Assembly: GCF_031143425.1 (NCBI RefSeq)
Contig: NC_090451.1
Span: 662,064,575 to 662,128,574, forward strand
Origin: Pleurodeles waltl
Lineage: Eukaryota; Chordata; Amphibia; Caudata; Salamandridae
Direction: 5' to 3'
Length of the DNA: 64,000 bases
Shown: piece by piece, positions 9,708 through 24,700 of the stretch
Position numbering within the stretch: the stretch's first letter is position 1
Layout of the letters: every line of letters starts with the position of its first letter
Position numbers and translations under genes: made by a program
Notes under the pieces: model-generated
What the model was told of the DNA's origin: nothing
Seen by the model: only the letters and a program-made list of their open reading frames with translations
Database searches by the model: none

Positions 9708-12700
9708 GTAGGTACAAACCACAATGCAAATGTACGAATCATTTGGTGCACGAGGGGTTTAATGACCAGGAGCCTTCCTGCATGAGTTAATCAAGGGTTG
9801 TGTTGGTAAAGATGATTTATAGAACCCTTATTTATGTTAACTCCCTTTTCTCTTCCCTGCCTTTCTGCTCACTCATTGACACTGATCTGTCAGACATTAA
9901 CGTGTTTCTACCTCCTGAGACATTTTAAAGCATCAGCAAAGTGGGCTCTGGCTGGGGGCTCCCTACCTTTCAAGTAGCCCCTTCACCTAAGCTGTTGGGA
10001 CAATCATAGACTGTCTTAGAGTTTTAAAATAACCTGTTTGTGTACTTACTTTTTTTAAGACGGTTTACCAAGGTCATGAATGAGGCTAAAATGGATAATA
10101 AATTAGAGTTGTTCTGAGCAGGGGGCCCCAAATGATATTTGGCCCAGCCCATTTAGTTTGCCTTGTTAAGGTGCCTTAGTGTTCTTTTCGAATTCTCCTC
10201 TACGCTCTCTCTTTCCACTCTCCGCTCGTAACGCCACTTAGTAACTCTTTTCTGATTGTCACTTTGAAGTCATGTTTGGAACCTAAAAAAAAGTATCCTG
10301 AGGCTTGAAAGTCATGCTTGCCAAGATCTGCCAGTGTTTTGAGTGTACCACCCTTATAGGCTGTCTCTCCACTTTCTTGTGTGCAAGTTATTCTCTAGGT
10401 CTCATTTGAGGTAGTTGAAGAAAAAGCAGAGAGTAACAATTTCAAGCGTAGTGGACACTTTACAAGCAAAACAGTTCAAAAATGTTTTATTGGCTTTCAA
10501 AGTTGATGTGCTGTACATGGAATACAGTACAAAAATAGAAGCAGTAATATTTAGCCGAGGTGCATTTATAAATACAGAACATGTGCGCTCATTGGCTGCG
10601 CTGGCAAGAAAGTGGGTGATGTATAGAACCCCCTTCTTCCCCTGTTCATCGGTTTTGCATGACAGGCTACCGCTGGCATGCGCTTTTGCACCTTTAGCCC
10701 TGGAATTGTCAGCCATGAAGTCAGCTGTAAGATAAGAAAACAAACAGGATCTCAAGGTTGTTGTACCTTTCTGATGTTTACACTCCTTCCCCCTACTGTA
10801 ACCCTCGGCAGCAAATAGAAGACCTATGATGGGCTAAGAAGAGAGAAAGATGCACGCCTGTCACATAATCGGGTCATATGTGTGCTGAGAGGACTGTAGG
10901 CAGGTGCCGGGGCCACAACCACCCTCACTCCTTTGCCAGTGAGATATTTTATCATACATATTGCATACATTAATTTGGAGACACAAAATAATTGGGCTCA
11001 GGAGACAACAAAGACACTATCTGTTTGGTTTGGATTTGATAATGACCTACATTTTGGCATATTTGCACATTAGCATAACAGGCTAAATAATGTTGTGACT
11101 TGAATTGTTGCTATGCATTCTCTCCTTAGTTACCAGTTCACTGCTGCTCAACCAGTGAGTGTGTGAGGTCACGGAATATTGACGAGTGGCTGGTTGGTGT
11201 GACTGGTCAGTTGGTGAGAGTGGACTTAGCAGCAAGGATGCTGCACCTGGTGGGGAGTTACCTGTTGCCTGTAACTAAGCTGAATAAACCTACATCTTAT
11301 AACCTACAAAGGATGCATCTTCAATTACAACAAATCACTTCTAAAGTAAATGTGCCAACACCACATGTGGTGAATGCCAAATATTTGGCTTTCAAAGTTT
11401 TCACCCCCAGTGTTCCCCTACTTCCTGTTTTGAATGGCTTGAAGTTTATCTCAGCGCAGGCCATCCCCCATACCTTTCTTGTGTTGCCAACGTCACAACC
11501 CCTGTAGGTTAACACTGTTTGCACTTCTACAGTTTACCCTGACAATTGACCTGCCCGCACTCTCCACAACAATCCGGGCAAGTTGGTGGAATCAAAGAAT
11601 TTGCTGTTATCTCCACAACTCAAGGTCCCAGTACCGACCCTAAACATCTCAGTCACTACTAATCTTTTATTATTAGGCTGTCTACACATACATAGAATAT
11701 TCTGCTTTTAGAGTCCTTGACTCACTCACAATTTGACCTAGTTTCTGTATTTTACCCCAACCACATTTGATGGGGAAAGTGGTATTTTTTCTGCATTTTG
11801 ACATCTCTCACACTTACGCTAACTGTTGTGGAAGCACAAAGGGCGAACAGGACAGTGGCAAAACACATATGTCTAAAAAACACTATGGGTGAGAATTGTG
11901 GATGGTGAAATTCTCGTGTGTCCTCTGTTGGTGACCAGTGTGTCTCAAGCTTAGAACAATTTGGTGTGATCAACCACGACTGGGCTCCCATATAATACAT
12001 TCCTTACACAATGCACATATCACCTGAAACACATGGGCCTTTCGTTTTTGCAGTATATTTATTTATTAGTACCACGTTGGGTTTAAAACAATTGGAACAC
12101 CAAGGTCCAACTTTCATGCCGCTTTCCAGTGGTATGCTAGGAGCCACGCCTCCTTTTTTCCCACCATGATGAGGCCCGTCAGTAGCTCTATGGCCCACTA
12201 CATCCCAAGATGCTGCTGTAGATGAGGGGAGAAGGAGATGAGAGTAATTATGAAATACTCTGATGGTTGTTTAAACACTATTAGACTAGAGGAATTTTGC
12301 TGTAGGTGTCCCCAGCTTAAGAAGGGTGTGGGTGCTGAATCTATCCATCCATCACCTAGATGGGAACCGCACTTGAGGAGCCACCAAGGAAGTATGCTGT
12401 CGACCAAGGCTGGAAGCGGGCATGATGTCAGCCAGCTTCACCGCTTGCAGGACAACCACACTCGACAAGGCCTGCTGCTCAGGGTTGGGTATGGAACCCG
12501 CACAACCCATTTTATACCCTGTGGCTCTTACTGGGGCGGTGACATGCGATTACATCATTGCATCTATTTCTTCCAGGAAAGGGAGGCTTGGGTGGGTGCT
12601 GACACTCTATCTAACAAGAGCACCCCGACTTGATTTCTGCACCCTTGGGGTAACATCCACGTTCTGGGCATGGCTGGACTAACAAAAGGAAAGGTCTGAC

Positions 12701-15700
12701 TTGGCTTACGTCTGTTGAAAGTAGGACATTTCTTAGTTTATTTTCAATGTGTTTAATGCTTACTACTGATAGTCTACTCCTCAGCACTTCTAGCTTTTGT
12801 AGCCAAAAGCCTTCGCCCCTAGCAGGTTTGGCTCGCAACCTCCCCTACGAAGAACCGGGCCTCACCAATCAGAGACCACCCCTCAGCTCTACTCAATTTC
12901 CCCTCTGCCCAGGGCCCTCTGAGTTAGTAGGCGTACATGCCTATCTAAGCAGCAAAGGCTATCTCAGAAAGAGCATATATTAGTAGCAAAAAAACGACAG
13001 AGTGATGTGCTAGAGCTTAGCACATTGCTTTCTCATTTTAGGAATAAAACTGAATTTGAAATAGCTCTAAACTACCCATTAAAATAAAAACTTCGATTTT
13101 TGCATTTTTTTTTATGTGAATTAAAATATTCGATAATTTTTGTATTTGTCCTATGTATACTTTTTGTGCATTTTTTGTATTGTTTTGAGGTTCAAATTGT
13201 AGATATTGCTTTGTTACGGGCTCCTTGCTTCAAGTGGTGAGTAACTTCACCTAGGGGAGTGAAACCATTAGACAGCCCAAGTGTCATGTCCCAGGTACAG
13301 TAATTATTAGACAGAGTAAAATCCGACACCAACGTGTTAGTAGATTAGGAGTTATGATAATTGATGCTCATTGCAATTATTCCCTGAAAAATGCAATAAG
13401 ATAATTAGTGGCGAAATATAATCAGAGTCACTGGAATTATGCGATTCTGCTGCCTCTGTGTTTTTTGCAGAATTGAGGATTTCTACTTTATCCATCATCT
13501 GCTGCATATCGGCAAATTTTAACAAAAATGTTTCTACCGCAAACGGATCAAAAGTTACTAAAAAAGCTTGAGACGTGTTGCTGAGCAATAGAAGGCTTTT
13601 TGTGAAAGCTTTTCAGTAGCTTATTGCTATATTTGAGTGTTAAAATGGTAGGAATGAGGTGAACCGTTTCCCAAGACAGTGTTAAAATGGATAAAAATTC
13701 AAGATAATGAGGTAATACTGTTACAAATTTGCCGCATTGCGTCGCATAATTGCCTTTTATTGCCCCATAACTGCGTCCTTTCTTGCCGCATAATTCCGTG
13801 GCCCCGACTATAAATGATATGTAGCTTTCACCATACCTCCACAGAAGACATTGTTTTCCTCGTTTATACTGAAAATGGTGCATATTTTGGTTCTAAATGT
13901 CTCAAATTTCCGATCTTTTTATCCCCCATTAAGTTACGGTAGGTTTGACCTACCGAATGTTAATGGTGGCGTGGGCTTTATTGAACCCAGTAATTACAGT
14001 GTGCTATACACATTACAAAGCTACAATTGGGAACCCGGGATCTTAGTTTAAATTTACAGGGCTATGTATAATGCGGCCCTCAAAGAATCTTCCTTGAGGA
14101 GGAGGCCGGATGTCAGTTTTGTGGGACTTCCGACATCACCAGCACTCGCACACATCTGGGTCACATTAGGTAAAAAGTGTTGCAAAACTTTGAGCTTTTA
14201 GCATGAAATGTCTTATCCCGCCAAAAGAAAAACAAGCCGTAATGTCTCAGTGGGCATCAGTTTTCGTGCTGCTCGAATTGACACCGGATATATTCGCCTT
14301 CTCGCCAGATGTTGGTGCTCCGCGTGCCCCCCACGGTGGGACTCGCAAGTTGTAAAAAGTGTATTAGTGGGCCCACAAAATATTTTACAGGGCGAGAAGT
14401 CGTGGAGTGGACCACAGATAGAGGGGTTTATAGTGTTCGTGAACCCGTGAAAGGAAAAGGGACTAACCTTTTAATAGGGAGGGTTGTAACAGGAGATGGG
14501 GTGGACGGCTCGTTTTACCTTCTTCAGACTTCCTTTTGTTTTTCCACAGTAACATAGGCTGGTTCTACTACGGGTACCTGAAGGACGACTGGACGCTGAT
14601 GAGCGTGAACTGCATCGGTATATCCCTCCAGACGCTCTACATCCTGGTCTACCTCCGGTTCACCCCGGAAAAGGTACAGGTCTGCTTCCTGTTTAACCTC
14701 TGAGTCTGGCTAACCTAAAAATCTGACCTGGATGGTGGTTTCGTGGGTCAGTGGACGCCGCTGATGTGAAATTGTTTTTAATGCAGACCCCAAATTTCAG
14801 TTTTTTTTACATTGGCATGCTTGTTGCACGTCATTGACATTGGCATGCCTTTTGCACATCATTGACATTGGCATGCCTGTTGCACATCATTGACATTGGT
14901 ATGCTTGTTGCACATCATTGACATTGACATGCTTGTTTCACATCAATGACATTGGCATGCTTGTTGCACATCATTGACATTGACATGCTTTTTGCACATC
15001 ATTGACATGCCTGTTGCACATCATTGACGTTGGCATGCCTGTTGCACATCATTGACATTGGCATGCCTGTTGCACACCAATGACATTGGCATGCTTGTTG
15101 CATTAGAGATTTTTTCATTAGAAATCCGTTATTCACTACTCCAGTTGCTACATTCAGTCTTTAGAGGGATCACAGGTAACTGAACAAATCCTGACCAGCC
15201 AGACAAGGTCTGTGCCAGGTTCTGACGAGGCAAAGCTCTGTGACACTGTTGAACTAAGACACAAAAAAATAACAATAAATGAAAGAAAAATATTTAAGCC
15301 CAAGATAAACATAATGCAACATTGCAGTGTTCTGCAGATAACGAGAAGAGACAGCCGACATGTGTTTCGCCCCATATGGTGCATCCACCTAGGGCTTCCT
15401 CAAGGCTGCAAGTAATAAAATATGGTAGATCAGAAAGAAAGGGGTTGTCAGGATTCGTAAGATAAAAATAGTGGGAAAAAGCCATGCAAAGGTACAACCC
15501 ATTTGTACACGATTATAGATATGCTAAAGAAGAAAAGAAGGGAAAGAGATGATGGGTAGTGAGCTCGAGTAAATGATAGTCCCATAGCCAGATCCGTAGG
15601 TTGTGAAAAATAAGATACGTTATAAAAATATTATTCAAATTTATCAAACGGAAGAGTGTTGAAAATGAAAAAGTTTAATTCAAGGTGAGCATCCTTGAAT

Positions 15701-18700
15701 TAAACTTTTTTATTTTATTACTTGCAGCCTTGAGGAAGCCCTAGGTGGATGCACCATATGGGGTGAAACACATGTCGGCTGTCTCTTCTTGTTATCTGCA
15801 GAACAATTTCTATGCTTAGAATTAATAAACACACTTGAATCAAATATGAGAATCTGATGGATTACTGCCTGCTTGCAATCTGTTATTCCATTACAACTTT
15901 AAAAATGATCTAAGTGGGTTCTCAACTTTTGTGTTTTCTGAGGATTATTTTGGGGAAAACTGGTCCAAACCCCCACTTGATTACCCACTGTTTAAATCCA
16001 CAAACCTGGGCAATTGCTGAGGAAGGGAGAATTGGACCTTGGTTACTTGTGCTCAGATCAACATTATAGTAAGGTTCACATCTTACACACACGAAACCAT
16101 AGAAATTTGGTTGTTATAGTTGTACTTATAGTTACACTTATGTTAAGAAATTATAACTTGTGGCCCAAAGTTACTTAATCAAAAAAGAACAGATGATGGA
16201 CAGAATGCTTAATGCAAACACTCACCCTCATCGATAGATCTGGGTTTAATCCATCGTTCTTTTGCTCACCACGCCACCCAAGTTTGGACCCAGCCATATA
16301 CAAATCAGTCTTGACCCTGTTCCCCATGGAAACAGTCCAGCCCGAACTGCCAAGCCATGTCCTCCCTGGACCGGAAACAAGCATCCTAGGACCGGTTTCA
16401 GGCTATCACCCTTCATCAGCTAGGCTAGCTTGAATCCAGTGGTGCAGTGAGCATGGGACCCACGCGTAGTGGGCAAAAAAAAGATGGATTCAGCCCAGAT
16501 CAGTGACAAGGGGTGAATGTTTGATTTGTCCATTATCTGTTCTCTTTACATTTGTCGCCCGAAGTGGGAAGGTATGCCCAGCCATGGAGGTAAGTGTTTT
16601 TGTTTTAATTTTTGTAATTTTAATTTAACTTTTATTTACACCCCCCCCCCATCCGCGCGTGTGCACCGCCCCTTCTTGTTGTCACAAGCTGCAACTGATT
16701 TTATCTCTCTCTTTCCTTCCCCCAATCTATAAGTCGGAGCCCATTACGACCATTAATACTAGCCGACCCTGGTCAGTAATCCATAGCAGCATGCCTGTAC
16801 TCTATTGAAAGCACCAAGGAAGTACAGAACAGGAAATACAAACTGCCCTTTAATTCAGACAGGGCAGAGAGTATCCCCTTCCCAGAGCAATGCACATATC
16901 CTGCTAGTCGTATTGTAATCCACAGCAGAGATACCAACCATTGCACTTGAACCCCCAAGTCGTCAACGGTGTGGTGCACAAATGAACCCCCCTGTCCGCG
17001 AGGTTCAGGACCCCTGCACATAACTTTCAGAAAAACATGTAAATCACAGTTGAAATGAATGATTAGTAAGTTTAAAAAAAAAAAATTAAGCAATAGTTCA
17101 CAACCTTTCTCAATGATACCGCCACACACATTTCAGCCTGAAAAATATTATGTTCTGAAAGATAACTCATAAATCCTTCTGAGTCATGCAGTGTTTTTAT
17201 TTTGCTTTTGTATAACAGTGAGACTAGCCCAGCTCCAACCTTTTGATATGTGGTTGTTTTTGTATTTTTCTAGTGTACAATTGCTTTATGGATAGTTTTT
17301 GTTTTAAATATCCTATAAGGTCCCTTTAGCTTTAATAGGAGTTTCATACAAGGGGTTTTGGACCAAAACAAAAGCTTAATTGCTGACACAATATGACATT
17401 TGTGAACAAAAGAAACAAGAGAATGCCAGACAAAGAACCTTAGGGTTAAAAGGCTATTGCACCAATGGAAGAGGAAGCCACAAGCACGTTTTTGTGTTGG
17501 TCTGCAGCTTTTTGGAGTGTAATTGTTTTTTTCTGTTATCTTGTTGTTTTCCAGTGTGTTATGATTTTTTGTGCTATGCTGTGTTTTAGTATGTGATTGT
17601 ATTTCTTCCGGTTTTTCCTAATGCTTTCTTGTGTGTGACTGTTTTTACATTATTTCTTCTTTCTGCTTTACTCTAATGTGGGATTATTTTCTGTTTTTTT
17701 CTGCATGTTTCTAGCGGGTTGAGGTCTGTTTTGTTATTTGAGTTGTAATGTGTGTTTGTTTGGCTTGCTGCTCTTTTTTTTTTGTAAATGAGGCTGCTTC
17801 TTTCGTTATTTCTGCAGCTATTTAGTGTATGATTGTCTACTTCGTGATTCTGCTGTTTCATAGTGTTTGATTACTTTGGTGTGTATTTTTCTGTTTTTTT
17901 CTAGTGCTCCATCCTGATGAAGTGTCTGGTTTCACTGGCGGTGCTTTTCCTGGGTTATTGTTATTTTTACATTCAGATCCCTGACGTGCCAACACGCTTG
18001 AGCCGGCTGGGGCTGTTCTTCAGCATCTTGACTATTGGCATGTACATGTCCCCACTCATAGACCTGGTAGGTCACGAATGATTGACAAGCAGAACTAATA
18101 ACTCCCTTCTACTGCCATTGCATGCCTCATTACTTACAACTTGTGGTATGAACAACATAAACATCCAGCATTGTCTGAGGACATAGTTGAGTTAGAGCTG
18201 TTTCCACCTGTAAAGGCCAACCTGTAGGTGGTGGAATTTGAGAAACTGCCTCTTGTAGGAGATGCAGATTCATAGTTTTCAGTTACCATGCTTGGTACGA
18301 CTTTGAGCCCTCTGCAGTGGTGGGTGACCTTCTGCACATTGTAAAGTAAGTTTTTCCAGTTAATCCTGCAGTAAGAGAAGTAACTTCTTTACCACCCGGG
18401 ATAGTTGCGAGTAGGCCCTATGCGAGGACACCTGTATATTGCACACCCTACCCGCCTTCCCCTCAGGCGCGCTGCTAGTGTAGCCAGACCTTGACTACTG
18501 GTTCAGGGGTCAGATGGAAGCCCACTCAACCAGTGTCTCCACCTCTGTAGCAGAAGTCTTTGAAACAACAGAATGTTGTTGAAGGCGTGATGCTTCATCG
18601 TAAATCTAGCATTCAATGGGTGTCTGATTCAGAATGTGCTATTTTATGCAGAAGAGCACCCCACGCTCGTCCTTCTGCACCATTAACTAGGAGTTAAAAG

Positions 18701-21700
18701 GATTCAAGCACTTAATGCACAAGCGGTGGGTTCCTCATTCAGAGTTTGATTTTCCATCAGGCCAATTGGACAGTCATGGGCGGTGGGACAGGAGCAGAAT
18801 TAAGTCATTGTCAAGCCATTCTTAGTCCATCTAGGTAACAAAGATACACACCTCTTAAGAAGGCGGAGTGGGTGAAAGTGTCTGTGCTTTTCAACTAAAC
18901 ATAATTTGAAAGTGATGTTTTTGAAGCACATCAAGAAACGTGATATTCAAAACAAACGTAAAACATAATGGGCTCTGCAGTTGATAGCTTTTCTGCTGCA
19001 AAATATGTCTGCTTCTTTTAGTGAAATCGTGCAGGGAGAGTGACTCTCCAAGATGTACAAGAGTGCCTGGGGTATGGGGGGAGATTTACAAACCTGGGTG
19101 CCCTGTCCCAGAGACAAAAACAAAGGACAGCATTAATTGACAAAGAGATGAAAAGCTAACACACAAACACAGAACTGATTTTACAGCCCAGCAACAAATT
19201 ACAGATTGAAGCAAATTGGGTCAACATGGATGCCGACAGATACTATAATGCAAGGCGACTAAAAGTTAAAAAAATTCTGTGGGGAGGCACTCTCTTGTTG
19301 ACAGATTGACTTCCATCACTCCTCTCGTCCAAGCAGGGCTCCTTCTGTAGCCATTGCAGACGTGCAATCTGAAGTTTGGAATACAGAAATAAATAATCTT
19401 CTCTTCTAATGGGCAGAGACAGCCACCGGACTATTTAATTTTTAGACCTTGCCAGGAAAATCATTCATTCCGAGGGTGGAAGTTCTCTAACACCAAACTT
19501 CGTCACCTAGGACCCCTCACACTACACAGGGTGGCCAAACTATTATACGGTTGGGGTTCCCACATACCTTCTGGTGGGTTTTATTATAGAGCTGACTGTC
19601 TCGCCTAACTTACTTTGCTGCAGCCAAAATCATAACTGCACCAAAAAAAAAATCCGACCCATACTAATTATTATAGATTAGAACCTCTCCTGGCTCAGTA
19701 GTGCTAACCGGAAGTACAACATCAGAAGTCCTGCTGTCTTTTTATGTTTCTAGTATTATTAAACACTTTCTGCATCACTTTAGTCTTGATATCTTGACAA
19801 GGGGATGTTCAGAGTATGCCCCGCCCTTACTAATCAAAAGACTGTTCCCCTATTCCCTGAACCAATCTTTCCTCTCCCCCTTCCAGCGCCTTGAAGTGGC
19901 CTCAACGCTGCATTAAACACTTTACAAGTGACAATTATAACAAACTAGGTCATCTGGTTCTAGCATTGGGATGATGTAAGTGTTCAGAAACACTGTCCGG
20001 TACTTCTTTTGAGATGATTATGATTTTCTGTGCTGGTGATAAGAGCTCCTAACTCGTACTATCGTAAAAGAAAGGTTTACCAAAAATGTTGTCTTTTTTC
20101 ATCTCTGACTAATGCGTACATATTCTTGTATTCTGCACAGGCTAAAATCATCAAGACCAAGTCCACCAAGTGCCTGTCTTTTCCACTGACTGTAGCAACT
20201 TTCTTGACCTCAACCTCCTGGGTCCTGTACGGAATGCAGCTGAATGACCCCTACATCATGGTGAGCCTTTAATTTCCCCCACGTTTATGAATCCACAGAT
20301 CTCTGCTCACCAAATGTCCAGGGGTGATGGAATCTTGTAACAGTTCTGACAGGAGTATGTGTGTTAAAGATACACACAGCTTAAAAGATCTGACCCTGCC
20401 AATGCTGCTAGGCTCTTTCAACTTTTTCATTAAATCACTGTATTTTTTCTACAACAGTGTCAGGTGAGAAACATGCACCAAGTGGGCCAAATTTTCTAAG
20501 TTTTCTTAAGAGTTACTTATTAGGATTACATCTCTGCTTGTGGGTTGTGGATAGGCTGCAATGACTTCCTACTGCTCAGCAACATATAGGCCACACCACT
20601 TTCCTAGGCCACACTCTCCAATTAAACCTTGTTTCCTTCCATAGATAGTGCTTCCTTCTCAGGTGACGCATTTCTCAGCCTTCCTAAACCATGTGTCCAA
20701 CCTCATCAGAGACACATTTCACTGGACCATATTACTTCTCTTTGCCCGTAGATGGCACTTTTAAGCTAGGGCTGTACAGGTTATGTATGCCAAATTATCA
20801 TTCAGTTCAATTCAGGGAGTTTTATATAGCGCATAGCTACCCAAACGCTTCCCAGCACTAGATGTCAACTCACTGTAAGAGCTAATATGAATAAAGCCAG
20901 GTTTTCAAGGCCTTGCGAAAGGGGAGCTCAGAGGGTACAAGGCGTAGCTCAAGAGGGAGAATGTTCCATAATTTAGGGGCTAAATAGACAAGCATTTTGA
21001 ATGCAACGGGTCTCGTATTTGCTCGAGCTAGACCTATTAACGTTGTAAAGAAAAAGAATGCTGCGCGATCGTACTATGTAAAATGTAGCGCGATCACGCT
21101 GCATGGAAAATAAACAGATAAAGTAGTCCGGACACCATGCTGAAAACATCGAGCCGCGTATGTTTTTCGTAGTTTACCAGTGCTGTGTAGGTGGGATAAA
21201 CACTGGAAAATGCATGATGTAAGCATGCTTTAACAAATGAAAACAAGCGGATTTTAAAAGGCAAGCCCACGAACCAATGTAAGTGACTGACGTGACATGG
21301 GCGTGGTTGGAAGCCCAAAGAGAGATTACAGCATGGGTCGGAGCACTTTGCGCTCACCTATAAAAAAAAAGAAGCCCCTCCCCCCCCCTCCCCACCGAGA
21401 TCTTCGACATGTAGCAGGTGAGCAGTGGAGGATCTGAGAGGTCTTCCAGGAATGTAGGGAGCAGTCAGTGATCTTAACACAGTGGGGCCTCTATTCTGGC
21501 ATGATTTATGCAAAACGCAGAGGGCCTTGAATTGAATACAGGAAGCCCAAGCCATTCTAACCCAATATTCATTATGTGTGCAGTACGACTTACCTAGAGC
21601 AGGTCCCATTCCATTCTGTTTGTATATTCGATGTGTCTTGCTGCCAAAGGTTATGATTTCCTGGCCATGCCCCCTCCTTACACCATACACCCTTCCTGTA

Positions 21701-24700
21701 GTTTGCATATGTTTGCATGTTAAGGTGAAATGTTGGGTATCAACTTTGAGAAAAGATTGACAAATTCATGATTTGTCCCTTGTCAAATTGTTCCTCAGTT
21801 GTGCTTCAAAAAGCTGAAGTTTTATAAAGCATTCAACATTCATTTCCCCCAAAATCATAACTTGGTTATCCAGTTGACTGATTGATTACCTCAAATTTGT
21901 TTTTTTGCAAACCCTTCATCATAAGCACATCATTTTAGAAGGCTAGTTGTTATATGGGAGCACATGTATGATATTTACAGAACAGAGTATTTCAGAAAGA
22001 ATAGACAAGTCTTAGATGTTCTTGGTCAAGATGTCATAAGCGACGTTGCATGAAAACCAAGCATTTTGTGTTGATTGTTCTTTGTATATAGTTGTCCTAC
22101 AAATGATTCAAGTACTACTGGTTTGCAAGGGCTCTTTCTCCGAAAGTTAAAGATTTTGAAACTATACTCAGCAACTATTAAGTCAGAGGTAGTTTAAAAT
22201 GTGAACTTTAGTCCTCTGTTATGTATTCCAAAGGGCTCAGTGCCTAGGGCTTTGTTCCAAGTTAGATATTCAGGTTTGTCAAGAGGACAGAAAAGACGGA
22301 TTTAATTAAGGTTCCCTTCACTGACCGTGGGTATTGGTTGAGCGTCTCTGCAAACTGAATGTAGCTTTATGCTAGACATCAGTTAGACAGGGAGAAAGTG
22401 ATCAATCAGAAAAATAATCGCTCCACCACAGAGGCATATATGCCCAGATCTTTCGCGCTCCTACTAAAAAAGGCTATCATTTCATGCAAGCATAAAATAG
22501 AATTAAAAAGGACCATACCGTTTTGGGTATGCTTTTAATAGAATAATGCCAGGTGATTTGAAGCTGACCTTTCTATGTGCAACTCACCTGTTCCTTTCTG
22601 AAAGGCTGAAGAATTGGGTTCAAAAGACATGTTGGTTCTCCAGCACAATGATGGAGGTTATATAGACAGTAAAATTGTACTTATAATAGCAGTGGTTGGC
22701 GCAAAGCCACGCCCTCTAATGTCACTCTGTAAAAAGAAGACAGCAGGTCTGTAATAGTCTGTGGTTCCAAGCTGACGACTTTTCACATAAAGCACCCAGT
22801 TTGTTATCCATATGGATGGCGCATCAAACACACACACAAAAGAATTCAGTAACTCGTAAGTGAAGGATTGAGTAGCAGAGCAAAGATATTAAGAGAGCCT
22901 CCTACAAATGGGGTGCAGCACTTGTTTGTTTATTAATAGTTTTGTATTTAGTGAACACACCTAAAAGCTGAAAGAGGGTTTTACTTAGGGACAAGCTGCA
23001 GTTACCTATTATTACAAGGGAACACGTTTGCAATGATCAGAAATAAGAAAATTATTAATGAGGAGAAAAAGACGAGATGCATACAAATGCTACTAGTATA
23101 TGCAGAGAGAGGACAACATTGCGGGTTAATATTTTAGAAGGTATTTTACACTGGAGTTCTGTACTTGATGAAGATGTTAGCTCTGTGGCTTACATTTCAG
23201 ATAGTTTCTCTGATGACTCCACAGGAGGGAAGTGAGTTCTTGCATGGCAAGGAAGACTGTGCCAATGTGGACTTTTTATCGTTGTGCCTGTTGTTTTCCC
23301 CCTGGGTGGACTCGACAGGGTGTGAATCCATTGTAGGTGCGCCATTCTAGGATGATGTTCCACCGTTAGAGCAATAGACCGTACAAGACAGGGGGTGACT
23401 ATGACTACATTCAATGTAGGAGGCAGCTTCGGACAAGTCTGCCCTTACTCAGGTTATCAAAAATAACTTTCTCTAGATTTGTGAAACCTTGATACGTTCT
23501 TGCCTCTTGTGAATTCAAAAGTAGAAACGTAAATGATTTGATTGCCTTTCGTTGTATTTATGCTGGACTTGTAGTTGTGTTACTCTAAGTATCTGATGTA
23601 GAAGGAACAAAGAATGTGTCCAATGTGACAGAATCCCTCTGCATAGGGAGCCAAAAATTGTAGGTCGCATGCAAAATAAAGCAGTAACTTAATCGCTTGT
23701 AGTGTTTCCCTTACATCATCTGTTTCTGCCACTCTTAGACATTTGTTCGTTGAGTTTGGTTATAAGGAGAAATAGAAGTGAAATGTGGCCCTTAAATCAA
23801 TAGCGGTTCTTTTTCTGCTTGATAGGCCTTGAGTATCAGATGATGATATGAGCTTTCAGGTGGAACAGCTGCACTCAAAGCAGTGTTAAAGTTTGTCATT
23901 AGATGCGATATTATGCTACGATTAGGGAAAATTATTGATTTGTTCACATGCCTGAAATGCAGCTTACAGAAGAATGCCATGGCAATTGTATATTAATTTT
24001 GCTATCAGACATAGTTGGCAGGCTGAAGAATTGAAATGATTGCAGTTTTCAGAACCTTTTATTGTGCTATTGTTCAAAATCATTGCTGCGCAGCCCTATC
24101 AAAAGAACACACGATAAGATTTGAGCAGAGTGGAGGTCACAGGAACAATAACGGTTTTGGGCCTACGCGCCTGATTCTTTACCATATAGAGCAATTTTAG
24201 AAATCTCTCACGGTATTGGAAATGAAGTGGAGGTGAAATAAGAGTAGGGGGGTATCCAGTTTATTTGCAGGAGGAATGGTTCTGTGTCATATAATCAGGA
24301 TATAGATCACACAGCAGTTCTAGATGGAACTCTATTTAAATACGCATGGGCATATTTATGAGAGGCTTGCGCCGCATTTGCATCTCTTTTACTGACGCAA
24401 TGTCAGCACAGAACTTTAATCCATATCTATGAGGCCACACAAAGTTGGCCTCATAGATAAGGAGTAAGGCAAAGCAGCGCAATTCGCTCTGTTGCCTTAC
24501 TCTGCATCAGGGAAGCGTTTCATGGGTTTTGGCGTGAGTGTTCCCAAGCAACACCCATGGATTTTGATGCATCCCCAGATTTTGAAGCGCTTGTAAACCT
24601 CGGGATACGCCAAAACTTTACGCCTCCCCAGGGAAGGCGCAACAAGGAGACATATCTTTACTGCTCCTCATTTGTAGGGTCAAGCCTGCTAGCGAATGCG

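Noticed and set aside
14809..15103. CRISPR-like array
   Set aside because: Units are contiguous with no unique spacers, and the genome is vertebrate; it is a minisatellite.
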